In this document: positions 23,978-35,466 of the stretch, one piece after another | How positions within the stretch are numbered: the stretch's first letter is position 1 | How the letters are laid out: the number at the start of each line of letters is the position of its first letter | NCBI GenBank assembly: GCA_021307315.1 | Contig: JAJSPD010000018.1 | Location: 310,001 to 374,000 of the forward strand | DNA from: Bisporella sp. PMI_857 | Taxonomy: Eukaryota; Ascomycota; Leotiomycetes; Helotiales; Helotiaceae | DNA length: 64,000 nucleotides | Reading direction: 5' to 3' | The notes under the pieces: model-generated | The model's database searches: none | The model's input: only the letters and a program-made list of their open reading frames with translations | Told to the model about the DNA's origin: nothing | Program-made: the position numbers and the translations under genes

Positions 23978-24917
23978 CTAAACTTCCATGCCTAAAAAGA
24001 TCCATTTGTCACTTGTAAGGTCCATGTCTCCGCTCCACATCTCCAAGGTGATCAGTTCAAATCCAACCCAGCCAAGACTTTTGATAAAGGCCTTGCTTTC
24101 TGCTTCAGGGATTGAACGACTGAGGCAGATGATCGCTTGCTGCACGGCAAAGACAGTGTCTGCTAGCTCGAGTAGAGCCATAAGTCTATGTTGGTTAGCA
24201 AAAGGAATATGATATGAATTGGCTCAGCTCACCCTTTCTTGAGATCCCTTCCGATGACCGATGGGTCAAAGAATGCGAAGAGTGATTTCTTCTCCCCTAG
24301 TCCTCCAACGAATCCACGGAAGCTACAGCCACCTGCATAGTCCCATATTTCAAGACTTGCATCGACTCCATGTCCGTGGCTGCTAGTGTCAGGACATTTA
24401 TTATACACATCCATGCTCGTGTCAAGAGATGAATGTGTGTTCGTATCCATGCCGATAGAGCCAGTACTTCCCATGCTTCTTTCTTCACCAAAGAATATGG
24501 TTTTCATGGTCTCGCAGAAGAGTCTCTCACACTCTACCCGGATGGTATACGCTGCCCCCTCTTTGCGGCTACTACTCCTGCCATTGCTCTCGCGCTTCCG
24601 GTTCGGATTCTTGGATACGAGCGCGAGCTCGTTGGCGGACGTCAAGGCCGCAAGAGGGGGACTTGACGGAGGAGATTCCCAGAGGTTTTGGCGTGCCTCA
24701 GGGATACCACTGTGCCCCTATGTAATTTGTTAGTATTTCTTGAGTGCCATCTGGCTTGCTGGATAGAAGACTTACCGCCGGCACCCGTGGTGGAGTAATG
24801 GAAACCAGTAAGGTTTAGAGAGGTGTCGACAATATAGCAGCTGGCGAGAACCTTGTCGACGTTCCCGCCCCGACGATTACTACTACTACTCTGATTTGAT
24901 TTTTTACTGGGCGACAT
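23978..24917 (-). CDS. OAZ: Ornithine decarboxylase antizyme (programmed +1 frameshift)
   Basis: Polyamine-induced inhibitor that binds ornithine decarboxylase, sends it to the proteasome and restrains polyamine uptake. Exons are 24917-24776, 24717-24233 and 24185-23978. ORF1 starts MSPSKKSNQSSSS and reads SCYIVDTSLNLTGFHYSTTG. It continues over the intron to AQWYP and stops at TGA 24700-24698. Reading on in the +1 frame gives EARQNLWESPPSSPPLAALT and then the ODC-binding region YTIRVECERLFCETMKTIFF. It ends GFELITLEMWSGDM...KWIFLGMEV. With one base skipped the product is 277 residues. The ESPPSSPPLA motif, the C-terminal fold and the recoding stop together identify antizyme. Confidence 0.92.
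24698..24703 (-). promoter_or_regulatory. +1 ribosomal frameshift site (CCC-TGA) of antizyme
   Basis: On the minus strand ORF1 reads TAT CCC TGA. The downstream frame continues GAG GCA CGC after skipping the T at 24700. This matches the position and form of antizyme recoding sites, where UCC-UGA is the commonest sequence. High polyamines are known to raise shifting efficiency in this family. Confidence 0.85.
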
Positions 24918-26214
24918 TGCTATCGATTTTTGCCACGATTGCGAAACAAAAAGATGTATTGTGTGGTTGGATTTGTGATCGAAGAATCGAGAGTTTGAAG
25001 ACAATAATATCGTTGTAGAGGTTTGCTTTCGAAAATGGCTTTGTTTGGACGAGTTGAGGCGAGCTTCGAGAGGTGTAAACTGCGTTAAACTGACTTAAAA
25101 TACGTTGATTGTGACAGATTGTTGCGGTGAAGTTGGGATGAAGTTATGAAAGTCTCAATTTCTTTGTGAGCCACCGCCCCGCTCCTTGGACTAGCCAATT
25201 AGCGTATAAGACCAGGCCATGCTGTGGTCTCGCTGAATGTACGAGAGAAATATTCAGAACATCCAACTTGACAGCATCAGTTTGATTAACATCTTGTCTA
25301 TTTGCATGCGACGATGAATATGATCCAGAGTCAAGACAGTTTCTTTACAAGAAAAGCAAACAGGGTTGCCTATCTACGGATCGGAGCCCCGGGGCCTGCG
25401 GAAAGGTCTTACATCCATGCCATTTCAGTATGTGTTTCATCAGATCACTTTTCACGGCTTTGGCATATCGAAAGCACGACTCTGTAGGCTGTGGGACACT
25501 GTACTGTATGGTACGAGAGTTGCCGAAGGAAATCTGCAGGTTTGCTTCCAATGAAATACTTCCTACAGCACATCACGAGTCGGGATATTCGAAGGAACGT
25601 GACCATTGCGGGGTCAACAACTCTAAAATGAGGCGGTTATCTACCATAAATGTTTTCATGATTGCTTAATGATTAAGTGAGGATATGCCTCTCATCAGTC
25701 TTTTTAGTCAAGATTTACTAGGAAGGCAATATGAATTGGAAGTAGGAGAGATAGAGTGGTGCTGTTGTGATCGGCATATTCTAAGAACAATATACATATA
25801 TATCTTATCGTTATCGTGATATCCGGCAATCGGAAGTGGGGAGGAGCTCAAGAAGGTACTGGTCTGCAAGTGAAGTGATGACCAACACACCACCACATCA
25901 TGCTGTACTGTTAACAGTCAAATTTCTTTGACCCACTGCTAATGTTACTTATATTCTCTGTTTGCCCTCAAAATGCATCGTCTATTCAACAGCTGAAAGA
26001 GCCTTAATTCGGACTACTGCTTATAGGCGATGACGATATGCAAGCTGAGGTCACTACCAGCCCACTACCAGCTCACTCGCTTTCTACATCAAAGAGAGTT
26101 GAAAGTTTCCCTGAGCTAAATGAAATGCACGCAAAGCTTTTCCGTATACACTCTATACCCTCGACTAACCTTTGCATTCAGAGAAACCCTTTAAAGCCCT
26201 AAATAAACCCGAAA
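24918..26214. other. Divergent intergenic region, 1.3 kb
   Basis: Contains the promoters of antizyme (-) and the Yippee-fold gene (+). Only short, unremarkable ORFs are present. Confidence 0.5.
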
Positions 26215-27018
26215 ATGACAAAAGATTCTCGTTCACCAAACCCAATCTACCTACTACCTTCACTCTCCTTCCCTCTCCACCAGCGCGAGCGCCAGCAGTC
26301 CAGCTCAAGCACCACTTCTGAGACGCACGAGTATGCCGTTCCGATCCTCAGTAACTCGCCTGCCTCTTCGACTACTACATCGCCCAACTCTTCTCCCCCG
26401 ACACCACACAGTCTCCTGCATGCCGCTTTGCAAGGCCAACTACCCACACAGCCTCTCAAACATATAGAAGAGACACAGCCCTCCACGTTACGATGCAACG
26501 CATGTGCAACAGATATTGCCTTTGCCTCAGAAATTGTCAGTAAAGGCTTCACCGGCCGACATGGGAGAGCCTATCTCGTTGCTCCTCCTTCCTCTCCACT
26601 CGCCATGACTAAAGCGGGTTGTTTAGCAAATACCAAAATTGGTAGGAGCGTAACTAGGGAACTCTTGACTGGCGCACACGTCGTGGCGGACGTTACATGT
26701 CTCATATGTGGGAGTATATTAGGATGGAAGTATCTGGATGCGCAGCAGGCCGCACAGAGGTATAAGATTGGAAAGTATATTTTAGAGACGAAGAAGGTTG
26801 TGTTGCAGAGGGGTTGGGAGGATGGTCTTATTGATCAGGAGGAGGATGCTGAAAGCTGGAAGATAGATGTGAGGGAGGAGGAAGTAGAGTTCGATAGTAG
26901 TGACGAGGAGGAGTGCGATGAGCTGTTTTCAGGCACCTGGGATGCGGAGGTTGTGCGAAGACGAAGGACAAGAAAAGTTGGTGGTTGGAGATGGGCTGGG
27001 AGTTTTGCTGGAGGCTAA
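26215..27018 (+). CDS. Yippee/Mis18-fold zinc-binding protein
   Basis: Single exon, 267 residues. Residues 1-85 are Ser/Thr/Pro-rich and disordered. The Yippee-type domain spans about 92-200 with two zinc pairs, C94-x2-C97 and C162-x2-C165. The family landmarks are SKGFTGRHGRAYLV, LTGAHVVADVTCLICGSILG followed by WKYLDA, and RYKIGKYILETKKVVL. An acidic stretch (about 210-245) and a basic Arg-rich end follow. Yippee-like proteins are conserved zinc proteins. Related Mis18 proteins prime centromeres for CENP-A, and other members act in ubiquitin ligase complexes. Lacking the Mis18 coiled coil, this looks more like the plain Yippee type; specific function unknown. Confidence 0.85.
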   Translation: MTKDSRSPNPIYLLPSLSFPLHQRERQQSSSSTTSETHEYAVPILSNSPASSTTTSPNSSPPTPHSLLHAALQGQLPTQPLKHIEETQPSTLRCNACATDIAFASEIVSKGFTGRHGRAYLVAPPSSPLAMTKAGCLANTKIGRSVTRELLTGAHVVADVTCLICGSILGWKYLDAQQAAQRYKIGKYILETKKVVLQRGWEDGLIDQEEDAESWKIDVREEEVEFDSSDEEECDELFSGTWDAEVVRRRRTRKVGGWRWAGSFAGG

Positions 27019-27991
27019 ATGCTTAACAGTTAATGACGATGATGGTGGTGTTGGAATGGCATGGCGTCTAAGGGATAATGGATTACGGGGCCAGGCATGA
27101 TCATGGATGATATATTTTGGATGATACCACTGGGATAGTATGGGTTAGCGTTTTGCATTAATTATTTTGGGGATTCAGATCATCTTTGGATGACTCGAGG
27201 CAGCTCTGGAAATATTACCCTGGCTGCCCTTTATAATATAATACTCTACTCTGAAGATTTTACTGGTCTCACAGGCAGCCTGCATTTCGAACGTAGATAA
27301 CTGCTGACCAGGTTCTCAGGGGATCTAAGTCATTGAAAGGAAGTTGCCCAAGGTGATACCGCTAACGAACTAGCATAGAAAGTCTGACGAAAATTTAGCA
27401 TCGAACAAAGAATGGCTTAACTCTTAGGATTGTAGCTATCATGTAGTAACTAACACCAAAATGGCATCTTCTCTTATTTGTATTGCCGTGGAGCATCCCG
27501 GGAGAGATCTATAAATACAGGTGAAGAGCTCGCTTCCAAGTGATTTGAATTCTGTAAAAAAAAAAGGGGGGGAGCAAACTTACCTTTGCGTGAACTAAGG
27601 TCAGGCGACGAAGGAGGCTATACTAGTGCTTGTACCATAACTTTCTAAACACCCAAGGAAGCTGTCTAACTCTTTCATCCGGATATCTAAAGTAAAGCTA
27701 AGCTACATGCTTTGTACATACCTACAGCATCTTTATCAGCCACTCGCCCTGTGTGTTATTCCTTCATAGAATTCTAGCAGCTTCCCGAGAAAGATCCCAA
27801 ACAACCAGCCTTGCCGCCGTGCTTCTCGTTCACCTGACGATGGAATCGCTTGGTTCTGTCAACGCGAGGTGAGCATTTACTATATCTTCCAAGAACAGTC
27901 GCTACCCAAGAGATCCAAGTCGACGGCACCATGACAGAATGAGACGCCAGTAGACTCAAATCATCCAACCTATTTTATAGTCAAGCCCAAG
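27019..27991. other. Intergenic, 1 kb
   Basis: Tandem spacer with a homopolymer run (A10 then G7) near 27557-27573. No gene seen. Confidence 0.5.
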
Positions 27992-28511
27992 ATGTGTGGA
28001 ATCACCACTGTTTACTACCGTTGTGGCCATTATGGCTCCCCCAAGGTGGATTCCTGTGGTGGAGACCCTCGGCCTGAGATTCCAGCCAAAGACGTGCTAC
28101 GATTGATCACTCTGAACACCAGCATCTTTACTCATGACATGCTGAGCCGCCAACTATGGTGTGAGCCTTTTGCAAGCAATACTCCTGTCAGTATATATAT
28201 AACGCTATGAAGACACCCCTCTGACTTGGATGTAGGAAGAACTTCCAATGATACATTCCCGCCGGCTATGCATTCTATGCAGACGAACTCGAAGAGATGC
28301 CTGGCGAAATAGTCCGGATACAAAAAAGAGGCATGACTGGAAGTATTGGAAGGCGCAGTTGCCAGATCCAGAAGAGGCAGTCAAACATACGGTCGGGGCT
28401 ACACCATCATGGGATACATTTGCTGAATGTGATAAAGCCTGGCAGATGTTTGTGGATGTAGATGAGAGCACTTGGAGGTTCCAAAGGAATGAGGTAATGG
28501 GATGGGAGTAA
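27992..28511 (+). CDS. Small Cys-containing hypothetical protein
   Basis: I do not recognise a named family. Two exons (27992-28186 and 28236-28511, donor GTCAGT, acceptor GATGTAG) give 156 residues. The N-terminus MCGITTVYYRCGHYG is followed by SCGG, and a second cluster RRLCILCRRTRRDAW opens exon 2. The pattern Y-x-C-G-H near the start, with later cysteine pairs, recurs in small fungal proteins that may bind zinc. The C-terminal half is charged and aromatic (KKRHDWKYWKAQLPDPEEAV) with no membrane segment or signal peptide. The splice is supported by frame continuity and length only. Confidence 0.55.
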
Positions 28512-29442
28512 GACATTCTTGAAATCGGAGACAATACTTGGAGAGAGAGAAAGAGAGACATAAAAACCGATATCATAATCAAGATTGCAGTCCTGACCAG
28601 TGATCAAGTCAATGATGTAGGGTGTTATGATCTATACGAGTGAAGGCGTCCGCCCCTTTGTTTGCACCTATATCATGAACATGTGGCCTCGAAAGAAATA
28701 CCAACCAACTATTTGTGACTCAACATACTTAGCCTTGACTGCTTTCCCCAAAATTATCACCCTAGCTGTGAATGTTGCAATAAGAAGCCCTTTGTCCCTG
28801 ACTTTGGTCTAAAAATATTCACCAAGGTTGTTTCTGGCACTAGTCCCGATTCATCATTAGTGCCAAGGCAAAGCATTACTCAGCCTGGGTGCTACAAAGG
28901 TAACTTCTCCTCCGCTTCTGCCTTTGACCTTTCTTTTCCTCTCAACCTCATTTTCGCCATCCGACGAAAACCATCAAACAACGCAAAAATATCATCAATT
29001 CATCGCTCCTTGCATTGGGAGGAGATACGCACGGCTTCAATTTTGCTCCTGCGGTGTGGAAATAGGGTGGAACAGTGGTGGAGAGGTGATCGATCGCTTG
29101 CTATTGTGGTGGATTGCTTATTGTCGTGGTCCGTGGAGGGAAACCAACAATCAGTTTCCACAACGCAGCTTAGCTGCAATCTTGTACACAATTTTTCTTT
29201 CTTTTGAGATCCTTTCCACAAGAATTTACCTCAGTGCTTGCAAATCAGATTTGTTCACCTCGTTCTCTGAGCGGAAAAAAAAAAGAACCATAATCTCTGC
29301 AACAATCAGCTTTGCAACAGCATACTCTCCCTTCTCTAACTACTGATTTCCGAACACATCGCGTGTTCTCCAGTGCTGCGGAATATTATCAATCTCATCA
29401 CTTTCGTTCAGATATTCGACAGCAATACATCAACTTGACACC
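28512..29442. other. Intergenic: MPE1 promoter and leader
   Basis: 931 bp, C/T- and A-rich toward the MPE1 start. No coding signal seen. Confidence 0.5.
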
Positions 29443-31375
29443 ATGACGTCCTCCGTTTTCTTCAAGTTCAAGTCCCAAAAGGACCCTCAGCGAGTGGAGT
29501 TTGATGGTACTGGTATTTCTGTTTTTGAGCTCAAGCGTGATATTATCATCAAGAGTGGCCTTGGTGACGGTAAAGACTTTGACCTTGTTATCTACACTGA
29601 AGATGGCAAAGAAGGTAAGTAGACGACTCCATACCATGTGTTCTCATAATGTGGTACTAATAAATCGCCAGAGTATGATGATGATACTACTATCATTCCT
29701 CGCGCCACATCAGTAATGGCCCGTCGGATGCCACCCATGAAGCCGGGAGCAGGTCGAGCCGCCCGATACATGCTAGGCAAGATGCCCCTCAACATTAAAA
29801 ATGCTTCGCGAAAGGAGGTAGCGAACAAACTAGATACGAAGGCAAAACCAGCCACTGCCAACCTGTCCCAGTTAGTGACCGAAAATATGACGGAAGAGCA
29901 GAAGATGGCTGCTATGTTTCAAGCGCAGAGCGAGTCATGGAATGCTACCCAAGAGGAAATGGCCAAGTAAGTCAATCAGCTATCTATTTCATAAAATATA
30001 CTAACCTTCCGGCAGTCAAACAAGAGTCACCTTCGGTAAGAAGAACCATGCCAATGTCAACGTACCCGAACACGACCCGCCTCCGGGATATATCTGCTAT
30101 AGATGCCAGCAAAAGGGCCATTGGATTCAAGTCTGCCCGACAAATGACGATCCGAACTTCGATAGCAGACCAAAGATCAAGCGTACCACAGGTATCCCAA
30201 AATCTTTCCTTAAGACGGTGGAGAAGCCAGCTGCGTTAACGAATGACGGGACTATGGATGATACGAAGGGTCCTTCAGGTGTTATGATGACTCAAGATGG
30301 AGAGTCAGTTGTGTGGGAACCAGATGCAAAGGCATGGCAAAAGTTTCAAGCAAAGACCAAATCATCTACTGCTGCTCAAGAGGCTACTGCTTTGGAAGAT
30401 AAAGAGTTGAAAGAAAGAGGGTTGGAATGTCCACTGGACAAGAGGCAATTTCTAGATCCAATGAAGACGCCGTGTTGTGAGAAGACTTATTGCAATGATT
30501 GCATCACTAACGCGCTCATTGATAGCGACTTTGTTTGTCCCGGGTGTCAAACTGATGGTTGCTTGATTGATGATCTGATTCCCGATACCGAGACTTCTAA
30601 AAAGATCGATGCTTATCTTGTAGAGAAGGAGAAGGCAAAAATAGAAAGAGCTAGATCTAAGAGTCCCAGTGTAAAGCCTGAAACTCCACCGCCAGAGGCC
30701 GCCAAGGATGCAAGCAAGACAGTGTCGCCAGAGTCAAAGTCTAAGTCACCCTCACCTATCCAAGACGAAGTGAAGTCCAAGTCAAAATCACCAATTCCGG
30801 AGACAGCGCCAACCCAGGCCAAAAAAAGGCCAGCCGAGGATGTACTACAAAATACCCCGAAAATACCTAAAGGACCTAAGGCAATGCAACAACAAGAAGC
30901 TCAAAAGGCGTTGGTAGCGCAGCAGCAAGCTATGATGAATGGCATGAACGGCATGAACGGTATGAATAGTATGAATGGAATGCCTTTCCCTATGATGCCT
31001 AGTTTCGGTGGAAACGGATTCGGAGGAATGCCCATGATGCCTGGATTCCCAATGGGTATGACAAACCCAATGATGATGCCCATGATGCCAAATATGAACA
31101 GTTTCGGTGGCTTCCCCACTATGAATAGCATGAACTTTAATGGTGGAGGCTTCCAAGGAGGAATGGGCAACATGAGCATGATGAATAACATGGGTAGAGG
31201 TGGAGGAAATATGAACGGCGGTGCTGCTGGAGGGTTCACAAATCAACAGAAGAGTGTTTTCGCTGAGCCACTACAGAATGAAGAGGATAATGCGTACTTC
31301 CGCCAGCCGGTCAACCCTCATCGCCACCAGGGCCGGCAACGAAGGACAAGACCCAGTGACTTCAGAGAGGTCTAG
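29443..31375 (+). CDS. MPE1: Cleavage and polyadenylation factor subunit MPE1 (RBBP6 family)
   Basis: Subunit of the nuclear mRNA 3'-end processing complex. Exons 29443-29614, 29672-29966 and 30016-31375 give 608 residues. A ubiquitin-like DWNN domain spans 1-80 (SSVFFKFKSQKDPQRVEFDG, then VIPRATSVMARRMP-like end). A CCHC zinc knuckle follows at 183-196 (CYRCQQKGHWIQVC). A RING-like domain lies at about 288-335 (CPLDKRQFLDPMKTPCCEKT, then YCNDCI and CPGC). The rest is Ser/Lys/Pro-rich and then a Met/Asn/Gly-rich tail with MNGMNGMNGMNSMNG and many MMP motifs. The domain order is diagnostic. RBBP6-family RING domains have ubiquitin ligase activity in some species; that activity here is inference. 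Confidence 0.94.
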
Positions 31376-32220
31376 AAATCCACGAACTACTCTCTCCTAC
31401 TGTCATTGGTTATCAGGACTGGTGTCTTTTTCTTCCCGGTATACATTTCCCACTTCTTCGGCACCTTAGACTCCTCATAATCGCAGGTATTCGATTTTTA
31501 AAGGATTATTTTTAACGACTTACGGCATATATTCCCCATCTGGTATGTGCTCTACAAATCAGCCTACAGCATGGCGGCGGCGTTCACGGCATTGGGTGGA
31601 GGTGTGATATGCATTTTAAGGTTGGGCATGGGATTCCTCGTAGTAGAGGATGCTTTAGTTCACATTGTGCCCTAAGATACGGCGAGCGATGCACCTTTTG
31701 TAGTAATAGACAATGGAAAATTGTTTCTGCAAATCTTTCTATTTTGCCCACTCCCATCGTGAAGTGACTTGTGCATATTGTTTCAACAACCATTTTGATC
31801 GACAAATTAGCGCCGACACGAAGCTTGTGTAAGCAAGTACTCTTATTAATACACAATGAGTAGATTAGGCAACAAAAAAAATACGGGATATGACTTGAGT
31901 CGGTCCCGAGGATTTATCTACTTACCTCTTTAAGCGACGGAGTTCAGGGGTAGATCCGAATGGTTTCGATAGTACAAAAACCCCGCCGTATTCCGCTTAT
32001 GGAGCAGGCAAACTAGGTGTCCTATTTCGAGCCTGGCCATCAAGTTTTATTCTTCCAGTATATATCAATAGCCATGCCTATCCTCGCTGTGAGTTCTTTG
32101 ATATCGAATTTTAGCTAATGCTGGTACCATAAGGCGATTGGTTCATCGGAATATTTGTAGAGTGGCGAAGGGCACCAACGGTTTAGAAAGTCACGAGATC
32201 AACCTATAGCCATCTAGAAG
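31376..32220. other. Intergenic between MPE1 and VBA-type transporter
   Basis: 845 bp tandem spacer. No gene or motif recognised. Confidence 0.55.
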
Positions 32221-34210
32221 ATGGCAGTAGGCAAAGGGTCTCTGGCTGCTCGGAGGGCAGGTCAAGAGACCCCCTTGCTGAGAGAGCAGCTGGCGGAGAA
32301 TGACCGCTCGGGGCGGTCAACATCCCAACAGATCCGGGATGAAGAGGAATCGCTTGATCCTGATAGAGCAAATCAAGAGGTCGGGAAGTTCAGGGGATTG
32401 CTGATTATTCTGAGTTTATGGGGCTTGATCTTTATACAGGGTACGTTGCAAACGCGCACCTATATATTGCGGTCTGGCAAAAGTAGAGTAGTACGGAAAG
32501 GATTCTTGACTGACATGAGTCCAGCATCAAACTTCTCCGGTATAACGACAACACAATCGAGAATAGCGGAAGACCTTGATGCCTTTGCAGAGGCAACGTG
32601 GTTTACCTCTACTTATCTTGTAAAATCCATTGAGTTTGTGCCACCCTTGGTAGATACTAACAGCACTTGATAGATTGCCATGTCCAGCATCTCCCCGATC
32701 ACAGCACGGCTCGCTACCCTATTCTCCCCGCGGTACTGTATCTTCGGCGCTGCAGTTCTCTTCTCCATTGGAGGTATTGTGACCTCAAAAGCCCTCAGTT
32801 TAGAGATCTTCCTTCTCGGTCGAGTTATTTCTGGCAGCGGAGGAGCTGGAATCATGACTATCGCGTTTATCTTGTTGCTAGAGCTCTCCGGTAAGAAGCG
32901 AAGAGGCTTGTATATTGGCCTCGTGAATACCGGTTTCACAAGCGGCATTTCACTGGGAGCCGTTATTGCTGGGGCTCTTCTACCCATCAAGGGTTGGAGA
33001 TTTCTGTTCTGGATACAGGCTCCGCTTGCTATGATCGCTGGCACGGTACTGTTCTTTAGCATACCGAGCTCTTTCACTTTGGGTCAAAAATTTGGAAAGA
33101 GCTCGATTTGGGCGAAGCTTGCAAGGATCGATTATGCAGGTGCTTTGCTTTTGGTGAGCATGTTCTAAATTCTACAGGCTTACCTACACTATGGCTGACG
33201 TTTTCTTGCAGATGGCATCGTTGGCAAGTTTCCTCTTCGGCATGTCTTCGCCAAAGATTCTCTGGCAACCAATCGTCATTTCACTTGCTCTCATCATTCT
33301 GTTCGTTGTGATTGAAGTTTTCGTAGCATCAGAGCCAATCATTCCGGTCACGTTGTTGAGCTCTCGCGGCACTCTTCTATCGTGCTTAGCACAGTTGGGA
33401 CTGATGTCTTCGAGATGGATGGTGTTATTTTATGCGCCAGCATATGCCCTCGCCGTTCGAGGATGGTCACCTGCGTCAGCCGGCTCTATGCTAATACCTA
33501 CCAATCTTGGATTCGCAGTTGGCGGGATAACAATTGGTGCTTTGCACGTCAATAGAGGCGGGTCTTTCTGGCTGTACGCTACCAAAATTTCTCCCTGTGC
33601 GCAATGACGTTCGTTAACATAGCTACATAGGCCGTCCGTTATAGCAGCATTTCTTTTCGCCTGTTCGCTTTTCCTCATCTCTCAAGTCGCTATACCCACC
33701 ACACCAGTTGCGTGGTTCATTACCGCCATCTTCCTGAATGGTTTCTGTACTGGGGCAGCAATCAACTACGCCCTCGCCCACCTACTCCATCTGACTCCTC
33801 CTTCAACACACTTCATTGCCACGGCTCTGCTGAATACATTCCGTGGCTTCGCAGGCTCGTTTGGGTCCGCCATTGGCGGTGGGCTCTTCATCCGTGTGTT
33901 GAAAGATAGTTTGGAGAAAGGCTTTATTGAGAATGGTGGCATGGAGGGCAGAGAGGAGTTGGTGAGAAAGTTGGTGGGAAGTCCGGCGTTGGTTCAGACT
34001 TTGAAAGGCGCGGAGAAGCTTGTTGCTGTGAACAGCTATGCGGTAGGAATAAGTAGGCTGTTCGTTAGTGGTGCGGTGGTGGGTTTACTGGTTGTCGTAA
34101 TACAAGCCACGACTGGATGGAATGGCAGCATTGTGAAAGAGGAGCAAAGGCCGCTTGTGAATGGGGACGGTGGGGAGGATTGGGAAGAAGGACTAGAGCA
34201 TGGTGCTTAA
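32221..34210 (+). CDS. MFS transporter, vacuolar basic amino acid (VBA/Fnx) type
   Basis: A 14-helix-type major facilitator antiporter. The closest known relatives are yeast Vba1-3 and fission yeast Fnx1, which load basic amino acids into the vacuole. Five exons (32221-32440, 32525-32619, 32674-33153, 33212-33573, 33631-34210) give 578 residues. A polar N-terminus of about 60 residues contains a dileucine-like ETPLLREQ motif, seen on vacuolar sorted proteins. Helix 1 is split by intron 1 (LLIILSLWGLIFIQ joined to ASNFSG). Later markers are GRVISGSGGAGIMTIAFI, the KKRRGLYIGLVNTGF loop, RFLFWIQAPLAMI, and a late LNTFRGFAGSFGSAIGGGLF helix. Substrate is inferred from family only. Confidence 0.85.
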
Positions 34211-35466
34211 CGATTGAGGTGTATGAATGTATGAGTACGGCGAATGGCGGTAGAGTTAGAGTCGCTAGGCATCTGAAATAGACCATACATAGAGACTCAT
34301 CAGACCATCAAATATGATCTTGAGCAGCAATCAGATAGTAAATATTCCACTTTGGTATCTGCGGCCATCGCAAGTGCGAAAATAGGATCACCCTTGCTTA
34401 GCAGTGTTCCCTTTTTACACTCCACATGTATTCTATCTCGTATGTACACCCATTTAGGCTCTGCGGTATTCTGTCTAGGGCCTAAATCTGCTGATGGTGC
34501 CTCAGTACGAATCACGATCGACGTTGAAAGTCTGTAACTATTCGTTCGTTGTGTGATGTGTCTGAAACGACGGCAATGGCACTTGAGCTGCAGGGCCGCA
34601 CAATGGCGATGTAGTGTAAACTCTTGTTCTTAGTTTCAGTTGCAAGTTGTTGGCGTATCTATATTTTTACTAAATGTAGAGTTTGTGCTCTGTGCTGTGA
34701 TTGTATTTCTGTGACTGTGGACCCTGAATCATTTGCTTATTTTGATCTGACAACGATTAGTCGCCTATTATTGGTGCATCACTTAGTTCTAGTATCTGAT
34801 AGCTATTCAAGAAACTTCCCAGAAATGGCACAAAATGAGATTGAGAAATGCAGGAATCAGGAATGTCATGGAACTGCCTGGACAGATCACCGAATTGATG
34901 CAGATTCCTGGAAACATAACGATAGATCTCGGCATGCCTTAGCTTGGCCAAGCCGACTACTCTTGGATTATTGTTCGAACTATGGCTTTAGCATGTATAA
35001 AAACCCTGTATATCGTCGCTGAAAAGCAATCGCAGGATGGAAGAATTTCTAGTCAAGCAACTAGGCTACTTTTTATATGATAACATGTTTCACAAATTTG
35101 GTAACAGTGCTTTATGAAAATTTATGGTTGGGATCTTCTCACAGGCTTTTAATCAAAGCAGGAAGTCATACAAGTCATTCTTTCCTCGTGTCCCAACAAG
35201 CATGTCACTATGTCACCATGCCACGCAACGATGAGGCTCCTTCCTATAAAGATGTCTACACTTTGCGTTTTTCTTCTTCTTTCATTATCATCAACAGTAT
35301 CTGCACGTCGTGGAATTCTACACTGCTTTGACCAGCCTCAGCAATTCCCACCAATCTTCGTATTTTGTTTACCTACCTCTACTTAACGTCGGTCTCTGAA
35401 TAGCACTCATCCCCAGGACATCAAACTTCTAACACTTCTCTAACTACTACCTTGCAGCCAATCATC
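34211..35466. other. Gene-poor, AT-rich interval, 1.3 kb
   Basis: A 132-codon plus ORF (34624-35022) resembles no family I know and has the composition of its surroundings. Treated as non-coding. The last 250 bp is the likely promoter of the But2-domain gene. Confidence 0.5.

Noticed and set aside
30845..31246. 133-codon minus-strand ORF opposite MPE1
   Set aside because: It is the mirror of the Met/Asn/Gly-rich repeat, giving His/Val/Ile-rich nonsense; the plus strand is clearly MPE1.
34624..35022. 132-codon plus-strand ORF
   Set aside because: AT-rich composition like its surroundings, Cys/Ser/Tyr-rich without a pattern, no family resemblance.
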